Positions 6,474-12,669 of a stretch of DNA of 26,830 nucleotides are shown one piece after another (the stretch's first letter is position 1; each line of letters opens with the position of its first letter). Location of the stretch: IMG/VR virus record IMGVR_UViG_3300042865_000417, positions 1 to 26,830 of that record, one strand, 5' to 3'. The notes beneath the pieces are model-generated. The model did not search any database. It had not been told where the DNA came from and saw nothing but the letters and a program-made list of their open reading frames with translations. Position numbers and translations under genes: made by a program. This DNA comes from a virus.

Positions 6474-7711
6474 GTGAAATCATAATTAATTTAAAAAAAA
6501 GACATCCAAATCAAGAGCATATTATTAGTACTGCTAAAAGATTTAATGTTTTAAAGTGTGGCCGAAGATTTGGTAAGACATCTTTAGCTGAAGAATTGAT
6601 AATTGACCCAGCATTGGATGGTTTTCCGGTTGCCTATTATGCTCCAACTTATAAAGATTTGGAAGAATTTTGGACTGTCATTAAATCAATTGTTCACGAT
6701 ATAATTAAAAGCAAATCAGAGCAATTAAAGCAAATTAGATTGATTGGTGGAGGTGTGATTGATATGTGGTCAATGGATGATCCAGATTCTGGTAGAGGCC
6801 GAAAATATAAACGTGTTGTTGTTGATGAGTGCGAAAAGGCATCGCACTTGCAAACGGCCTGGAACGGAACAATAAGAGCAACGTTGACCGATTTTAAAGG
6901 AGATGCTTGGTTTCTTTCAACACCGCAATTCGGCAAAACTTATTTTAAAGAATTGCATTCACGTGCGAGTAATGATAAGTTTGAACACGAATGGCAATCG
7001 TGGAAATTTAGCACCTACGATAATCCATTCATTGATGCAAATGAAATTGAAAGTGCAAAGCTCACTACTGATCCATTGTTTTTTTTATGTGAGTACATGG
7101 CCGAAGATGTTAGCGTTGGGTCTATGTTGTGGGCATACGCTTACGATTCCAATAAACACATTGCTGATTTTGAACTGAACCCTGCACAAGAAACTATTTT
7201 AAGTTTCGATTTTAACCGAAACCCAATGACATGTTCGGTTGTACAAACTGACAGGTATAACTCGATAGATATTTACGAAACCATTAAGATACCAAACTCG
7301 GATATTTACCAAATGTGCGACTACATTAAAAATGTTTATGGCAACAGATTATTTATCGTTACTGGAGATGCTTCAGGCAAATCGGGAAGCGCAATGGTAG
7401 CTGATAACCTCAACTATTACAAAATAATAGCAACACAACTAAACTTGAATATGCGACAATTCCAAGTGCCTACTATTAATCCAAAAATTGCCGAGAATAG
7501 AGTGCTTGTCAATTCATTATTAAGCCGAGGCAATGTCCGATTAAATCGAAATAAAACCAAAGCACTTCAATTTGATTTGGATAACGTGTCGGTACTTGCG
7601 GATGGGACTATGAAAAAGCATGACCGAAATGATCCTGCCCAACAAGCCGATGCATTAGATACGTTTCGTTATGCATGTAATGTTTTTTTAAATAATTTTA
7701 TTACAACCTAA
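6470..7711 (+). CDS. terL: Terminase large subunit
   Basis: The 413-residue protein has both terminase activities. The N-terminal ATPase shows a Walker A variant GRRFGKT (31-37) and Walker B RVVVDE (D119, E120), followed by a coupling STP (150-152). The C-terminal RNase H-like nuclease has D247 in SFDFN, D300 in VTGDASG and D394/D397 in ADALDTF as metal ligands. It pumps DNA into the prohead through the portal and cuts concatemers. The start is GTG at 6470 inside the stop of the small-subunit gene. Length is normal for the smaller terminases. Unusually, the portal gene is about 9 kb downstream rather than adjacent. Confidence 0.93.
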   Translation: MSEIIINLKKRHPNQEHIISTAKRFNVLKCGRRFGKTSLAEELIIDPALDGFPVAYYAPTYKDLEEFWTVIKSIVHDIIKSKSEQLKQIRLIGGGVIDMWSMDDPDSGRGRKYKRVVVDECEKASHLQTAWNGTIRATLTDFKGDAWFLSTPQFGKTYFKELHSRASNDKFEHEWQSWKFSTYDNPFIDANEIESAKLTTDPLFFLCEYMAEDVSVGSMLWAYAYDSNKHIADFELNPAQETILSFDFNRNPMTCSVVQTDRYNSIDIYETIKIPNSDIYQMCDYIKNVYGNRLFIVTGDASGKSGSAMVADNLNYYKIIATQLNLNMRQFQVPTINPKIAENRVLVNSLLSRGNVRLNRNKTKALQFDLDNVSVLADGTMKKHDRNDPAQQADALDTFRYACNVFLNNFITT

Positions 7712-7734
7712 ACAAATATTATTACATTTGCATT

Positions 7735-8331
7735 ATGTATTCGGTTATAATTCCAACACTTTGGCGCAGCAATAGAACGTTACGATTAATATCGGAGCTT
7801 GTGCAATGCGATAAGGTTGGAGAGGTTATAATAATTGATAACAATCAAGGACACATTGCTGATGGGGGGAAGGTTAAAATATTATCAAATGGAAAAAACA
7901 ATTACGTTAATCCGAGTTGGAATATGGGAGTACACGTTGCTTCCAATTCACTTATCGCGATTTGCAACGATGATATCAACTTTTCTGCCAGCAAGATGTT
8001 TGAATTAGAACCAGACCATGGCGATATTTTTGGCATTGGTTCATCTTGTTATGATTGCGAATTTGAATTTGATTACCCAACTGTTTCGCCAATAAATTCA
8101 CGAGGTCACGGATGGGGATGTTTGATGCTTATGAGGAATGAGGACTATTTGCCTATCCCAAGTAACATGCGTGTAAGTTATGGCGATGACTGGTTATTTA
8201 AGAACGCAATGAATAGATACAACATAAACGGCATAAGAGTATCGACAGAAATGAGTACAACATCACGCGAGGCAGAGTTTATAGCTATTGCGGAACAAGA
8301 TAGCAAAATATGGCACACTTTGAACAAATAG
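7735..8331 (+). CDS. GT-A (family 2-like) glycosyltransferase
   Basis: The 198-residue protein is a compact nucleotide-sugar transferase. It opens with SVIIPTLWR (3-11), continues with EVIIIDNN (30-37) and NPSWNMG (59-65), and has a DxD-like NDD (78-80), RGHGWGC (123-129) and a GDDW acceptor-side motif (150-153). The pattern is that of short phage GT-A enzymes related to family GT2. It has no transmembrane anchor, so it would act in the cytoplasm. It follows the terminase and overlaps a methyltransferase by 22 bases, indicating a modification cassette. Substrate and acceptor cannot be read from the sequence; virion protein, DNA base or host glycan are all possible. Confidence 0.8.
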   Translation: MYSVIIPTLWRSNRTLRLISELVQCDKVGEVIIIDNNQGHIADGGKVKILSNGKNNYVNPSWNMGVHVASNSLIAICNDDINFSASKMFELEPDHGDIFGIGSSCYDCEFEFDYPTVSPINSRGHGWGCLMLMRNEDYLPIPSNMRVSYGDDWLFKNAMNRYNINGIRVSTEMSTTSREAEFIAIAEQDSKIWHTLNK

Positions 8332-8837
8332 AATGGTGCAACCTGATTAAGGTTGCACACCCGGAATACTTCGTTGGAGTTAGTGTTCTTGATGTTGGAT
8401 CGTTAGACATTAACGGCAACAATCGTTATTTATTTTATCATTCCGACATTACCGGCATTGACATTGGTGAAGGTGCAAATGTTGATGAGGTTTGTAGTGG
8501 TCACGAATATAAGAGTAAAACAAAGTTTGATGTGGTAATTAGTACAGAGTGTTTTGAACACGATGCCAATTATGGCGAAACTTTGAGAAATATTTGCAAT
8601 AAGCTCTTAAAAAAAGGCGGTCTATTTATATTTACTTGCGCTACCGATGGAAGGCCAGAACATGGCACAAAACGCACATCGCCAAAGGATAGTCCGTACA
8701 CAACTGATTACTATAAAAACCTAACCGAAGCCGACATACGTGCCGAGGTTGACATTGATAAGATATTCACACAATATAAGTTTAAGTCACGCACAACGTT
8801 TCCTCAAGACTTGTATTTTTATGGCATCAAAAAATGA
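8310..8837 (+). CDS. Class I SAM-dependent methyltransferase
   Basis: The 175-residue product has the Rossmann-type methyltransferase motifs: VLDVGS (26-31) for SAM binding, GIDIGEG (49-55) with the acidic residue for the ribose, FDVVISTECFEH (73-84) as the motif IV/V region, and LKKGGLFIFT (100-109). This looks like the Methyltransf_11 type that methylates small molecules or sugars, rather than a DNA methyltransferase, since no NPPY/DPPY motif is present. Its start lies 22 bases inside the glycosyltransferase gene, so the two may act on the same product, for instance an O-methylated sugar. The stop overlaps the next ATG by 4 bases. Confidence 0.8.
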   Translation: MAHFEQIEWCNLIKVAHPEYFVGVSVLDVGSLDINGNNRYLFYHSDITGIDIGEGANVDEVCSGHEYKSKTKFDVVISTECFEHDANYGETLRNICNKLLKKGGLFIFTCATDGRPEHGTKRTSPKDSPYTTDYYKNLTEADIRAEVDIDKIFTQYKFKSRTTFPQDLYFYGIKK

Positions 8838-9193
8838 TTTGTTCAACACATTACACGCAGTCAGTAAGTGGTTGCGTAAGTGACCTTAATTTCACTATAC
8901 CTGGTATAACATCTGCTAACGATTGGACTGTTAGATTTACTTTTCAATCAGGCGCATCAGTACAACAACCAATTGTATTTAATGGATATACTGATGAGTT
9001 TACCATTAGTAATGAAAACTATTGGCACATCGGCACAGGAGAGGTTGTGTTTGAGTTTTTTAACGATGAGGTCAATTGTGCTGCATTTGAGTTTACCCAT
9101 TGCGATGATACTTATAATGGTATAAACATTAATTTTACTAACATTCAAACAGAAAATGATTATGTCATTATTCCATGTAATTGCCCTGAATAG
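8834..9193 (+). CDS. Beta-rich hypothetical phage protein
   Basis: I do not recognise this 119-residue protein. It is rich in Thr, Asn and aromatic residues, with alternating hydrophobic strands (VRFTFQSG, DEFTISNENYW, EVVFEFFND) that suggest a small beta-sandwich, as seen in virion decoration or fibre-associated proteins. It contains several Cys (C3, C14 and a terminal CNC). It is coupled by ATGA to the methyltransferase upstream and overlaps the membrane protein downstream by 38 bases. A virion role is inferred from the operon only. Confidence 0.65.
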   Translation: MICSTHYTQSVSGCVSDLNFTIPGITSANDWTVRFTFQSGASVQQPIVFNGYTDEFTISNENYWHIGTGEVVFEFFNDEVNCAAFEFTHCDDTYNGININFTNIQTENDYVIIPCNCPE

Positions 9194-9449
9194 CCTTGTA
9201 ATTATTGGTGTTCATTTATTAACCAGAGTTGGTATGTTGCTTTATCCTTTTGTCAATGATGATTGGCATGAATACATTCGCAAACCATTGTATGACTGCC
9301 CACCTTGTATGGCTTCGGTGTGGGGTATTGCTGGTTGGTTTTACTTTGCACCTGATGTCAATATAATTATTTACTTACTTGCCTTATGCGGACTCAATGG
9401 TTTGCTATCAGCGATATTATACATTACATGGGAACACACGAACGAATAA
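9156..9449 (+). CDS. Small membrane protein with conserved CxxC loop
   Basis: The 97-residue product has a hydrophobic N-terminal helix (about residues 4-32), a polar loop with KPLYDCPPCMASVWG carrying CxxC, a short hydrophobic stretch after it, and a second hydrophobic helix (about 67-90). It should sit in the cytoplasmic membrane with two or three passes. A second in-frame ATG at 9162 is equally possible. Similar CPPCMASVWG-loop proteins occur, as I recall, in Bacteroidota phages and prophages without known function. A holin-like or superinfection-related role is conceivable, but nothing in the sequence proves it. It overlaps both neighbours. Confidence 0.65.
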   Translation: MIMSLFHVIALNSLVIIGVHLLTRVGMLLYPFVNDDWHEYIRKPLYDCPPCMASVWGIAGWFYFAPDVNIIIYLLALCGLNGLLSAILYITWEHTNE

Positions 9450-9604
9450 CGGCAGCAGGTTGGGTTTTTAAACGCGAGAGTTGTGGTTGTGGAGGTGCAG
9501 AGAAAAAGCGTTACTATGTTAAGGAAAGTGATCAGTTAGTATTTTATACACGAACGAAAAAAATAACTATAAACAATGTTATCAAAGATATTCAAGAAAT
9601 CTAA
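9428..9604 (+). CDS. Small Cys-containing hypothetical protein
   Basis: A 58-residue product starting MGTHERITAAGWVFKRESCG with CGCGG soon after, followed by KKRYYVKE and a strand-like KKITINNVI. The spaced cysteines could bind a metal, but only two are present. The in-frame ATG at 9386 would add 14 residues but would overlap the membrane protein gene by 64 bases, so I prefer 9428 (22-base overlap). It overlaps the tail chaperone gene by 29 bases. Function unknown; the context is the start of the tail module. Confidence 0.6.
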   Translation: MGTHERITAAGWVFKRESCGCGGAEKKRYYVKESDQLVFYTRTKKITINNVIKDIQEI

Positions 9605-10163
9605 ACCAACTTATAAAACAGATTATGCGTTGGAATTTGCGTTTAAATGTGGCGATGTTGACTACTTTGAGTTTGTAGATAAAAACAATCTTCCTTACGA
9701 ACGTGGACTTGAAGCTCTGACATTTTATCAAGAAATGCAGAATGGTGTAACCAATGATTACATTAAGAATTACAACGCAGCAATGAGCAAGTTGTTAAGT
9801 GATCCAAAAAAAATAAACCTCAACGAAATTATAAAGTTGCAATCACGATTTGAAGAACGATGCAACTATATCGTAAGCAAAGAAATAATTTACAAGGTTG
9901 CTTCGGTTGCGTTTGTGGATAAAAGTGAGCCATTGACACGTTATGACTTTAAGGCCAATGAAAAGAAGATAAAGAACTGGAAGGAGAATGCCGGAGATAG
10001 TTTTTTTTTGTCAATGCCAATAAAGAAATTAATTCCGTTTTTGCAACAATCAGAACACACTTCTCTGATGTATTTGAACGTGGTGGAAAAAATAGAGAAG
10101 ATACAACAGGATATTCTTTTATTGCAAACATTAGAGATGGAATTGCAAGCCGAGAACGATTAA
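9576..10163 (+). CDS. Tail assembly chaperone, zero-frame product (gpG-like)
   Basis: The 195-residue product lies directly before the tape measure gene, the place where nearly all long-tailed phages encode tail assembly chaperones. It starts basic (MLSKIFKKSKP), continues with TDYALEFAFKCGDVDYFEF and RGLEALTFYQEM, and is helical to the end. The 0-frame C-terminus after residue 144 (IKKLIPFLQ...EKIEKIQQDILL) has an amphipathic helix, so it looks like real coding sequence rather than random readthrough. In lambda, gpG and its frameshift form gpGT bind the tape measure and tube subunits during tail assembly and are absent from the finished virion. The assignment rests on position, architecture and the slippery site rather than on sequence identity to gpG. 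Confidence 0.75.
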   Translation: MLSKIFKKSKPTYKTDYALEFAFKCGDVDYFEFVDKNNLPYERGLEALTFYQEMQNGVTNDYIKNYNAAMSKLLSDPKKINLNEIIKLQSRFEERCNYIVSKEIIYKVASVAFVDKSEPLTRYDFKANEKKIKNWKENAGDSFFLSMPIKKLIPFLQQSEHTSLMYLNVVEKIEKIQQDILLLQTLEMELQAEND

Positions 10164-10288
10164 AAATAACCGTGCTAAAATATTTACCAGCGAATTATCC
10201 AATAAATTTATTATCTTTGTACGATTTCTTTTTCTTTGCTAATGAAGCGAAGAAGACACCACCTAAACCACAACAAACCAAGCGTTAG
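9576..10288 (+). CDS. Tail assembly chaperone, -1 frameshift product (gpGT-like)
   Basis: Joining 9576-10007 with 10007-10288 gives a predicted 237-residue fusion. The -1 frame is open from just after a TAG at 9998-10000 to a TAG at 10286-10288, and that stop overlaps the tape measure GTG (TAGTG). The 93-codon extension reads like protein: GIASRERLKITVLKYLPANY, then a hydrophobic LLSLYDFFFF block, then a basic KKTPPKPQQTKR tail. Without it, the 124 bases between the 0-frame stop and the tape measure gene would be an exceptionally long gap for this operon. The arrangement matches lambda G/T, where the minor fusion product recruits the tape measure protein. Frameshifting itself is inferred, not seen. 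Confidence 0.7.
10001..10007 (+). promoter_or_regulatory. Slippery heptamer T TTT TTT (programmed -1 frameshift site)
   Basis: In the chaperone frame the codons are AGT TTT TTT TTG, giving the X XXY YYZ heptamer T TTT TTT at 10001-10007 within a run of nine T. Slipping back one base enters the 93-codon extension. An AAGGAG at 9981-9986 lies 14 bases upstream, similar to the stimulatory Shine-Dalgarno of dnaX. No strong hairpin is evident at the usual 5-9 base distance downstream. Confidence 0.7.
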
Positions 10289-12669
10289 TGGAAAATGTAA
10301 TAATAAAATTTGTTGCCGACACATCTGGTCTTGAACCTGCGATTAAGCAGTTGCAATTATTAGGAAAAATTAGTGAGGAAGATGCAGCCAAGTTTAATCA
10401 GATAAATCAAGAGCAAAAAGAGTTCATTCAAAATGTGAACAAGTCAACTACTGAAATGGGCAAATTGTCTAATGAAGTAAGTGACCTGAACAAAAATATG
10501 TCGCAAAACGTTATCGGCAAGGCTGCTGCTGATTTGGAAGAGTTTACCACCAATAGCACTAATGCTATGACTGGTGCTAAAACATTAAAGGCAGAGTTAA
10601 GAGAACTGAAGCAACAAATAGCATCTGGTAATTTTACCGGAAAAGAGTTGGCTCAAATGACCAAACGTGCTGCTGAATTAACTGACCATTTAGGAGATGT
10701 CAATGAAAAAATTAAAGCTCTATCATCTGACACCAAGAGAATAGATGCTATGGTTGGTGCAATGAAAGGAGTAGCAGCAGCAGCATCAGTAGCAGCAGGT
10801 GCAACTGCATTGTTTGGAACTGAAAACAAACAAATGGCCGAGGCAGCGCAAAAGGCACAAGCAGCAATGGCATTGTTAGCAGGTGTTCAAGAGATAGCAG
10901 CATTAGTAACATCTGAAAATGCAACAAAGACATTGTTTTTAGATGGCGCACAGAAGCTTGCAACTGTATCATCAGCAATAATGGGTAGAACTATTGCTGC
11001 ATCAACTGCGGTTGCAACTGGTGGTATAAGTTTACTTCTTGCTGGGTTAGCTTACCTAATTATTACTATGGATGATGCGCGTGATACTGCAAATACTATG
11101 AATAAGGCTTTGGAGGGCGATGCAGAAGCAAGAAAGAAAGCAGTTGACATCAGAATTGCAATAATGAAAGATGGTCAAATAAAAGAAAGGCTTTTATTAA
11201 AGAATGAATATCAAAAACAATTAAACGACCTTTATGAGCAAGTAAGAACTGAAAAAGTAAGTAGAGCAGCAAGTCAATCGTTATCATTAGCATTAACTCA
11301 AAAATATTTTAAAGATTTACAAGATTTATCAGATAAGTATAAAAAAATAGAGGCCGATGCGGCAAAAGCATTGGCAGATAAAAAGAAAGCAGAGCAAGAC
11401 AAGTTAGATAAATTAGCAGAAGAATCACGCAAGAAAGCCGAAGCAGATGCTGCCGCACGTGCTAAACTTTTAGCAGATTTAACGCAACAACTTCAACAAA
11501 ATATGATTAGGCAAGAAGCAATTCAAACCGAATATTTAAAAAACGTTGATGAGATTGATGCGATGTATGCTGAACTTTCACAAGATAGAAGATTTACAAC
11601 TTCCGAGCAAATTTATGCTGAAATTGAAAAACGATTGCAAGCCGAATACGAAGCATCCGTAAAAAGGGCGCAAATTGATATGGCAGCAAATCAACAAATA
11701 AAGCAAAATTATTACGCACAAACCGACATACAAATTCAGTTTAAAAAAACACAAGCAGAAGTTGATGCTGAATATGAAAAAATTGCACAAGAAGGTAGGC
11801 TTACAACATCGGCTCAAATTTATGCAGAGATTGGAAAGCGTTATCAGGCAGAAGTTGATGCAACTAAAAAATCAATTGAATTAGAAAGACAAAAAGCAGC
11901 ATTTGTAATTGATCAAGCACGTGTAATTACAGACACTATATTTACACTAAATGAGCAAAACAGACAAGCAGAATTTGATGCACAAATGTCAAGACTTGAT
12001 GAAGGCCGTGAACGTGAACTGGATAACAAGAATTTAACTGAAGCACAACGATTGCAGATTGAAAAACGTTATAGTCAAGAAGCAGCGAAGTTAAAAAGAC
12101 AAGCATGGGAGCAACAAAAATCAGCCGATTTAGCACAAGCAATAATTAATGGTGCGCTTGCAGTTAGTAGAGCTTGGACTTTAGGATTACCAGCAGCCAT
12201 ACCAGCAGCTATTGCAGCAGGGGTAGCAACGGCAGCACAAGTGGCAATTATTTCTAATACAAAACCACCAAAATTTGCGGATGGAACTGAATTTTTAGTT
12301 GGTGCAGGTACAGGTAGAAGCGATAATAATCTTGCATATTTATCACACGGAGAACGTGTTGTGCCTGCATCGGTAAATAGTGATTACTTTCCGGCATTAT
12401 CAGCAATCCATAACAGAGAGGTTGAACCTACATTTGCCAATAATATATTGACTGCATTGGCTGATGGTACATTTAATCTTGCATCACAATACCATCAATC
12501 TCAAGGGCAAAATAAACCATCAATGGACATTGAAAAACTTGGCAAAGTGTTAGAGCGTAATAAGTCCAACGTGAATATAAACATTGACGAGAATGGCTTT
12601 AACAAGTATGTTGAGAAGATGAGCAGCAAAACTGAATTTAGAAACGCTAAACTTCGCATAAAAGTATGA
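10288..12669 (+). CDS. Tape measure protein
   Basis: The 793-residue protein is long, Lys/Gln/Ala-rich and largely coiled coil, with hydrophobic segments at about 159-180, 235-261 and 615-655, the pattern of tape measure proteins that fix tail length and form the DNA channel in the host envelope. Near the C-terminus GERVVPA (about 688-694) is a motif often seen in tape measure proteins. Two copies of an unusual unit, EIDAMYAEL and EVDAEYEKI, each followed by TTSxQIYAEI and separated by 69 residues (422 onward and 491 onward), show internal duplication. The lambda relation of about 0.15 nm per residue predicts a tail near 120 nm. The start is GTG, overlapping the stop of the frameshift product. 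No lysozyme or peptidase domain is visible. Confidence 0.88.
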   Translation: MENVIIKFVADTSGLEPAIKQLQLLGKISEEDAAKFNQINQEQKEFIQNVNKSTTEMGKLSNEVSDLNKNMSQNVIGKAAADLEEFTTNSTNAMTGAKTLKAELRELKQQIASGNFTGKELAQMTKRAAELTDHLGDVNEKIKALSSDTKRIDAMVGAMKGVAAAASVAAGATALFGTENKQMAEAAQKAQAAMALLAGVQEIAALVTSENATKTLFLDGAQKLATVSSAIMGRTIAASTAVATGGISLLLAGLAYLIITMDDARDTANTMNKALEGDAEARKKAVDIRIAIMKDGQIKERLLLKNEYQKQLNDLYEQVRTEKVSRAASQSLSLALTQKYFKDLQDLSDKYKKIEADAAKALADKKKAEQDKLDKLAEESRKKAEADAAARAKLLADLTQQLQQNMIRQEAIQTEYLKNVDEIDAMYAELSQDRRFTTSEQIYAEIEKRLQAEYEASVKRAQIDMAANQQIKQNYYAQTDIQIQFKKTQAEVDAEYEKIAQEGRLTTSAQIYAEIGKRYQAEVDATKKSIELERQKAAFVIDQARVITDTIFTLNEQNRQAEFDAQMSRLDEGRERELDNKNLTEAQRLQIEKRYSQEAAKLKRQAWEQQKSADLAQAIINGALAVSRAWTLGLPAAIPAAIAAGVATAAQVAIISNTKPPKFADGTEFLVGAGTGRSDNNLAYLSHGERVVPASVNSDYFPALSAIHNREVEPTFANNILTALADGTFNLASQYHQSQGQNKPSMDIEKLGKVLERNKSNVNINIDENGFNKYVEKMSSKTEFRNAKLRIKV
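11551..11880 (+). repeat. Internal duplication in the tape measure protein
   Basis: Protein segments from E422 and from E491 share the pattern E(I/V)DAxYxxxxQxxRxTTSxQIYAEIxKRxQAE, about 40 residues repeated at a 69-residue period. The DNA has diverged more than the protein, so the duplication is old. Repeats of this type change tail length by whole units. Confidence 0.7.

Noticed and set aside
7723-7730. TACATTTG as a promoter -7 element before the glycosyltransferase
   Set aside because: No TTG or TTTG at the expected distance, and the gene starts 5 bases later, which would require a leaderless message.
10001-10009. The nine-T run as a simple sequencing error splitting one gene
   Set aside because: Both frames after the run are open for 51 codons and both look protein-like, the heptamer is in the exact slippery phase, and the position before the tape measure is where frameshifts are known. 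An error remains possible but is less likely.
10049-10069. ATCAGA/TCTGAT stem downstream of the slippery site as frameshift stimulator
   Set aside because: Only 6 bp, with a 9-base loop, and about 41 bases from the heptamer, too far for a typical stimulatory structure.
10212-10219. TATCTTTG as a promoter before the tape measure gene
   Set aside because: No matching -33 element; the bases lie inside the -1 frameshift coding extension.
10748-10978. Leu-rich minus-strand frame
   Set aside because: It is the complement of the Ala/Thr-rich part of the tape measure gene, which automatically yields a Leu/hydrophobic reading.
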